Below are positions 50,258-52,443 of a stretch of 52,443 nucleotides of DNA, one piece after another. Each line of letters opens with the position of its first letter. The stretch's first letter is position 1. Location: assembly GCA_035649895.1 (NCBI GenBank), contig DASRIS010000146.1, positions 1 through 52,443 of the forward strand, written 5' to 3'. This DNA comes from DASSUC01 sp035649895 (GTDB lineage Bacteria > Actinomycetota > Actinomycetes > Mycobacteriales > Micromonosporaceae). The translations under genes were made by a program, and so were the position numbers. The notes below the pieces were generated by a model. That model ran no database searches and was not told the DNA's origin. It saw nothing but the letters and a program-made list of their open reading frames with translations.

Positions 50258-51397
50258 ATGCGCTTCGGCTGGGCCCCGGAACAGCAGGCTGCATTTGACG
50301 GCACGCTCGCCCAGGTGCGGGACGCGTTCGGCCAGGCCGATTCTAGCGAAGAGCGGCTCTATCAGCGCGAGGACTGGCTCCGCCTGGGAGAGCTGGGCCT
50401 GCTCGGCCTGTGCGTGCCGACCCGCTACGGAGGCGCCGGGCTGGGCGCGCTGGACACCGCGGTCCGGGTCGAGGCCCTCGGCCGTGGCTGCGCCGACACC
50501 GGCCTGGTCTTCGGCGCAAGCGCCCACCTGTTCGCCTGCGCGGTCCCGGTGGCCACCTACGGCGCCGACGAGGTCCGCGAGAAGCTGCTGCCCGGCATGT
50601 GCTCCGGGCACCTGGTCGCCGGCAACGCCATGACCGAGGCGCAGGCCGGCTCGGACACCTCCCGGCTCGCCGTCTCGGCCACCGAGGTCCCCACCGGCTT
50701 CGTGCTGAGCGGCGAGAAGAGCTTTGTCACCAACGGTCCCGCCGCCGACGTGTTCGTGACCTATGCGACGACCGACCCCCGCGCCGGCCATCTCGGGGTG
50801 ACCGCGTTCGTGGTCGACCGCGACACGCCCGGGGTCAGCGTGGGCGAGCCGCTGGCGAAGATGGGCCTGTGGTCGGCGCCGGCGGGCACGGTCCGGTTCG
50901 ACGACTGCCTCGTGCCGGCCGACCGGGTGCTCGGGCAGCCTGGTCAGGGCGGCGCGGTCTTCCAGCACTCGATGCGGTGGGAGCGGGCCTGCCTCTTCGC
51001 CGGCTACGTAGGCCTGATGGACCGGCTCCTCGACCGGTGCGTCGAGCATGCGCGCTCGCGCCGCCAGTTCGGTCGCAGGATCGGCGACTTCCAGTCGGTA
51101 GCCAACCGGATCGTGTCGATGAAGCTGCGGGTGGACAGCGCCCGGCTGCTGCTCTACCGGGCCTGCTGGGAGATGGACCAGGGCCGGGAGTCTGAGCTGA
51201 GCATCGCCCTGTCCAAGCTCGCGGTCTCCGAGGGGGCGGTGGCCAGCGCCCTGGACGCGGTCGCGGTCTTCGGCGGGAACGGATACCTGCGCGAGCACGG
51301 GATCGAGGCGTTCCTCCGCGACGCGGTGCCGAGCACGATCTTCTCTGGCACGTCGGATATCCAGCGCATCCTCGTCGCGCGGGAGCTGGGCCTATGA
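50258..51397 (+). CDS. Prolyl-carrier-protein dehydrogenase-like acyl-CoA dehydrogenase (PltE/RedW type)
   Basis: The 379-residue flavoprotein has a complete acyl-CoA dehydrogenase layout with NAMTEAQAGSDTS, GEKSFVTNGPAADVFVTYAT and FGGNGYLREHGIEAFLRDA. The usual YEGTSDIQ reads FSGTSDIQ; as I remember, enzymes that oxidise L-prolyl-carrier protein to pyrrolyl-2-carboxyl-carrier protein share this kind of change. The overall wording (LGLCVPTRYGGAGLGALDTA, HSMRWERACLFAGYVGLMDR) is very close to PltE. The ATGA overlap with an adenylation gene supports that role. TTAGGAGG precedes ATG 50258. Confidence 0.88.
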   Translation: MRFGWAPEQQAAFDGTLAQVRDAFGQADSSEERLYQREDWLRLGELGLLGLCVPTRYGGAGLGALDTAVRVEALGRGCADTGLVFGASAHLFACAVPVATYGADEVREKLLPGMCSGHLVAGNAMTEAQAGSDTSRLAVSATEVPTGFVLSGEKSFVTNGPAADVFVTYATTDPRAGHLGVTAFVVDRDTPGVSVGEPLAKMGLWSAPAGTVRFDDCLVPADRVLGQPGQGGAVFQHSMRWERACLFAGYVGLMDRLLDRCVEHARSRRQFGRRIGDFQSVANRIVSMKLRVDSARLLLYRACWEMDQGRESELSIALSKLAVSEGAVASALDAVAVFGGNGYLREHGIEAFLRDAVPSTIFSGTSDIQRILVARELGL

Positions 51398-52443
51398 GAC
51401 TTCACGACTACGTCCGTGGCTGGGCCACGAGGACTCCGGAAGCGGTCGCGGTGAGCAGCCCCGACGGCAGCGTCACCTACGCCGAGCTGGACGCGCTGGC
51501 CCAGCAGCAGGCGGCTGGCCTGCGCGCGGCCGGGGTGACGGCCGGCGACCGGGTTGTGCTCTGGGCCGCCAAGAGCGTGTCCGGGGTGGCGCTGATGCAG
51601 GCGGCGCTGCGGGTCGGCGCGGCGTACGTGCCGGTCGCGCCGACGAACCCAGCGTCGCGGATGTCCCGGATCGCGGCCGACGCCGGGGCCCGCGTCATCG
51701 TCACCGACCAGGCCCAGGGCGAGCGGAGCGGACCGGTCGCGACAACGCAGCGGAGCGGACCGGCCGGGACAGCGCAGCAGAGCGGACCGGTCGCGGCCGG
51801 GCGGCGGGCCGGGGAGCCGGCCCTGATGACCTTCGCGGAGCTGGCCGAGCTGGGTACGGTCGGGCCGGCGGTGCCGGACCCGGCCGTCGACACCGGGCTG
51901 GACGACCCGGCGTACCTGCTCTACACGTCGGGGTCCACCGGGACGCCCAAGGGCGTGTGCCTGAGCCACCGCAACGGTGCCGCGTTCGTGGAGTGGGCCG
52001 GCGACGTCCTCTCCGTCGTCGCGGCGGACCGGCTCACCAACCATGCGCCGTTCAACTTTGACCTGTCCGTCTTCGACCTCTACGCCGCCTTCCGTGCCGG
52101 CGCCTCGGTGCATCTCGTGCCGGAGGAGCTCTCGTACGCCCCGCAGCAGCTGGTGCGGTTCATCCGGGATACCGGCATCACGGTGTGGTACTCGGTGCCC
52201 TCCGCTCTCGTCCTGATGATCCGCGACGGCGGCCTGCTCGACGGTGACCCGCCACCCGGGCTGCGGGCCTGCGTGTTCGCCGGCGAGCCGATGCCGATCC
52301 AGTACGTGCACCAGATGCGGGAGGCCTGGCCGGGCGTGCGCCTGATGAACTGGTACGGCCCGACCGAGACCAACGTCTGCACGTCGTACGAGGTGAGCGC
52401 CCTGGACGCGGGTCGCACCAGGCCGCTGCCGATCGGGCGGGCG
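51394..52443 (+). CDS. Stand-alone adenylation domain, probably L-proline-activating (partial)
   Basis: The first 350 residues are present; the gene runs off the right edge. The A3 loop YTSGSTGTPKG is at about 177-187, followed by NFDLSVFDLYAAF (A4) and NWYGPTETNVC (A5). Reading the specificity pocket by eye gives D-L-F-Y-V-A-W-V-C, close to what I remember for the PltF/RedM prolyl group (DLxYLALVC). There is no condensation domain before it. A 27-bp repeat inserts about 27 residues between A2 and A3. The start overlaps the dehydrogenase stop (ATGA), so both should act on the same carrier-bound amino acid. Confidence 0.88.
   Translation, partial: MRLHDYVRGWATRTPEAVAVSSPDGSVTYAELDALAQQQAAGLRAAGVTAGDRVVLWAAKSVSGVALMQAALRVGAAYVPVAPTNPASRMSRIAADAGARVIVTDQAQGERSGPVATTQRSGPAGTAQQSGPVAAGRRAGEPALMTFAELAELGTVGPAVPDPAVDTGLDDPAYLLYTSGSTGTPKGVCLSHRNGAAFVEWAGDVLSVVAADRLTNHAPFNFDLSVFDLYAAFRAGASVHLVPEELSYAPQQLVRFIRDTGITVWYSVPSALVLMIRDGGLLDGDPPPGLRACVFAGEPMPIQYVHQMREAWPGVRLMNWYGPTETNVCTSYEVSALDAGRTRPLPIGRA
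51723..51803 (+). repeat. 27-bp tandem repeat inside the adenylation gene
   Basis: Three units of 27 bp (51723, 51750, 51777) each start GCGGAGCGGACCGG or nearly so and encode RSGPVATTQ-like nonapeptides in a surface loop between core motifs A2 and A3. The frame is preserved. Confidence 0.75.

Overview
This window is high-GC actinomycete DNA with GTG and ATG starts, stop/start overlaps of the ATGA, GTGA and TAGTG kind, and long co-directional operons. A tandem repeat of the form GTGAGCGCGAGGAGCGAGCG at 12.3 kb reminds me of Micromonosporaceae genomes; that placement is inference. Most of the window, from about 7.8 kb to the right edge, is one secondary-metabolite gene cluster that continues past the end.

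Left flank (1-7.5 kb): a SARP-type regulator with an NB-ARC domain, a LuxR-type helix-turn-helix protein with an unrecognisable N-terminus, an M20 metallopeptidase, a small hypothetical protein, and a minus-strand operon of a cysteine-rich double-psi-barrel-like protein, a Tat-exported protein and a MauE/DoxX-like membrane protein. A small acidic protein follows. These look like chromosomal neighbours, although the SARP could serve the cluster.

Left half of the cluster (7.8-27.6 kb) has three plus-strand units. Unit 1: a carrier protein, a DinB/maleylpyruvate-isomerase-like protein, a membrane protein and an alpha/beta hydrolase with an Asp nucleophile. Unit 2: aldehyde dehydrogenase, acyl-CoA dehydrogenase-like protein, class III aminotransferase, SRPBCC protein, MMPL exporter, GARxAG flavoprotein, membrane protein, DUF2156 protein, DAO-type flavoprotein and methyltransferase. 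Unit 3: AMP-dependent ligase, carrier protein, FabF-like ketosynthase and a PhyH-type dioxygenase, closed by a strong terminator.

Right half (27.6-52.4 kb): a divergent type II thioesterase; PKS1 (KS-AT-ACP-KS-dead AT-ACP); PKS2 (KS-AT-degenerate DH-KR-ACP-terminal reductase); four tandem tryptophan-halogenase-like flavoproteins; a TetR regulator; then an acyl-CoA dehydrogenase and a stand-alone adenylation domain (cut by the window edge) resembling the pair that makes pyrrolyl-2-carboxyl-carrier protein from L-proline. This order parallels pltB-C-D-E-F of pyoluteorin as I remember it, but with an added terminal reductase. I infer a (probably halogenated) pyrrole-primed polyketide released as an aldehyde, which may be transaminated or oxidised and joined to a second unit built by the left-half genes.

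The most striking structural signal is a shared promoter element: a -35, a 16-17 bp spacer, a -10, and immediately after it tandem 16-bp units beginning TCAYC. It sits in front of each of the five biosynthetic transcription units (7.77, 10.39, 23.46, 28.55 and 50.18 kb). I did not see it in front of the flanking genes, so it appears to define a regulon and the left cluster boundary.
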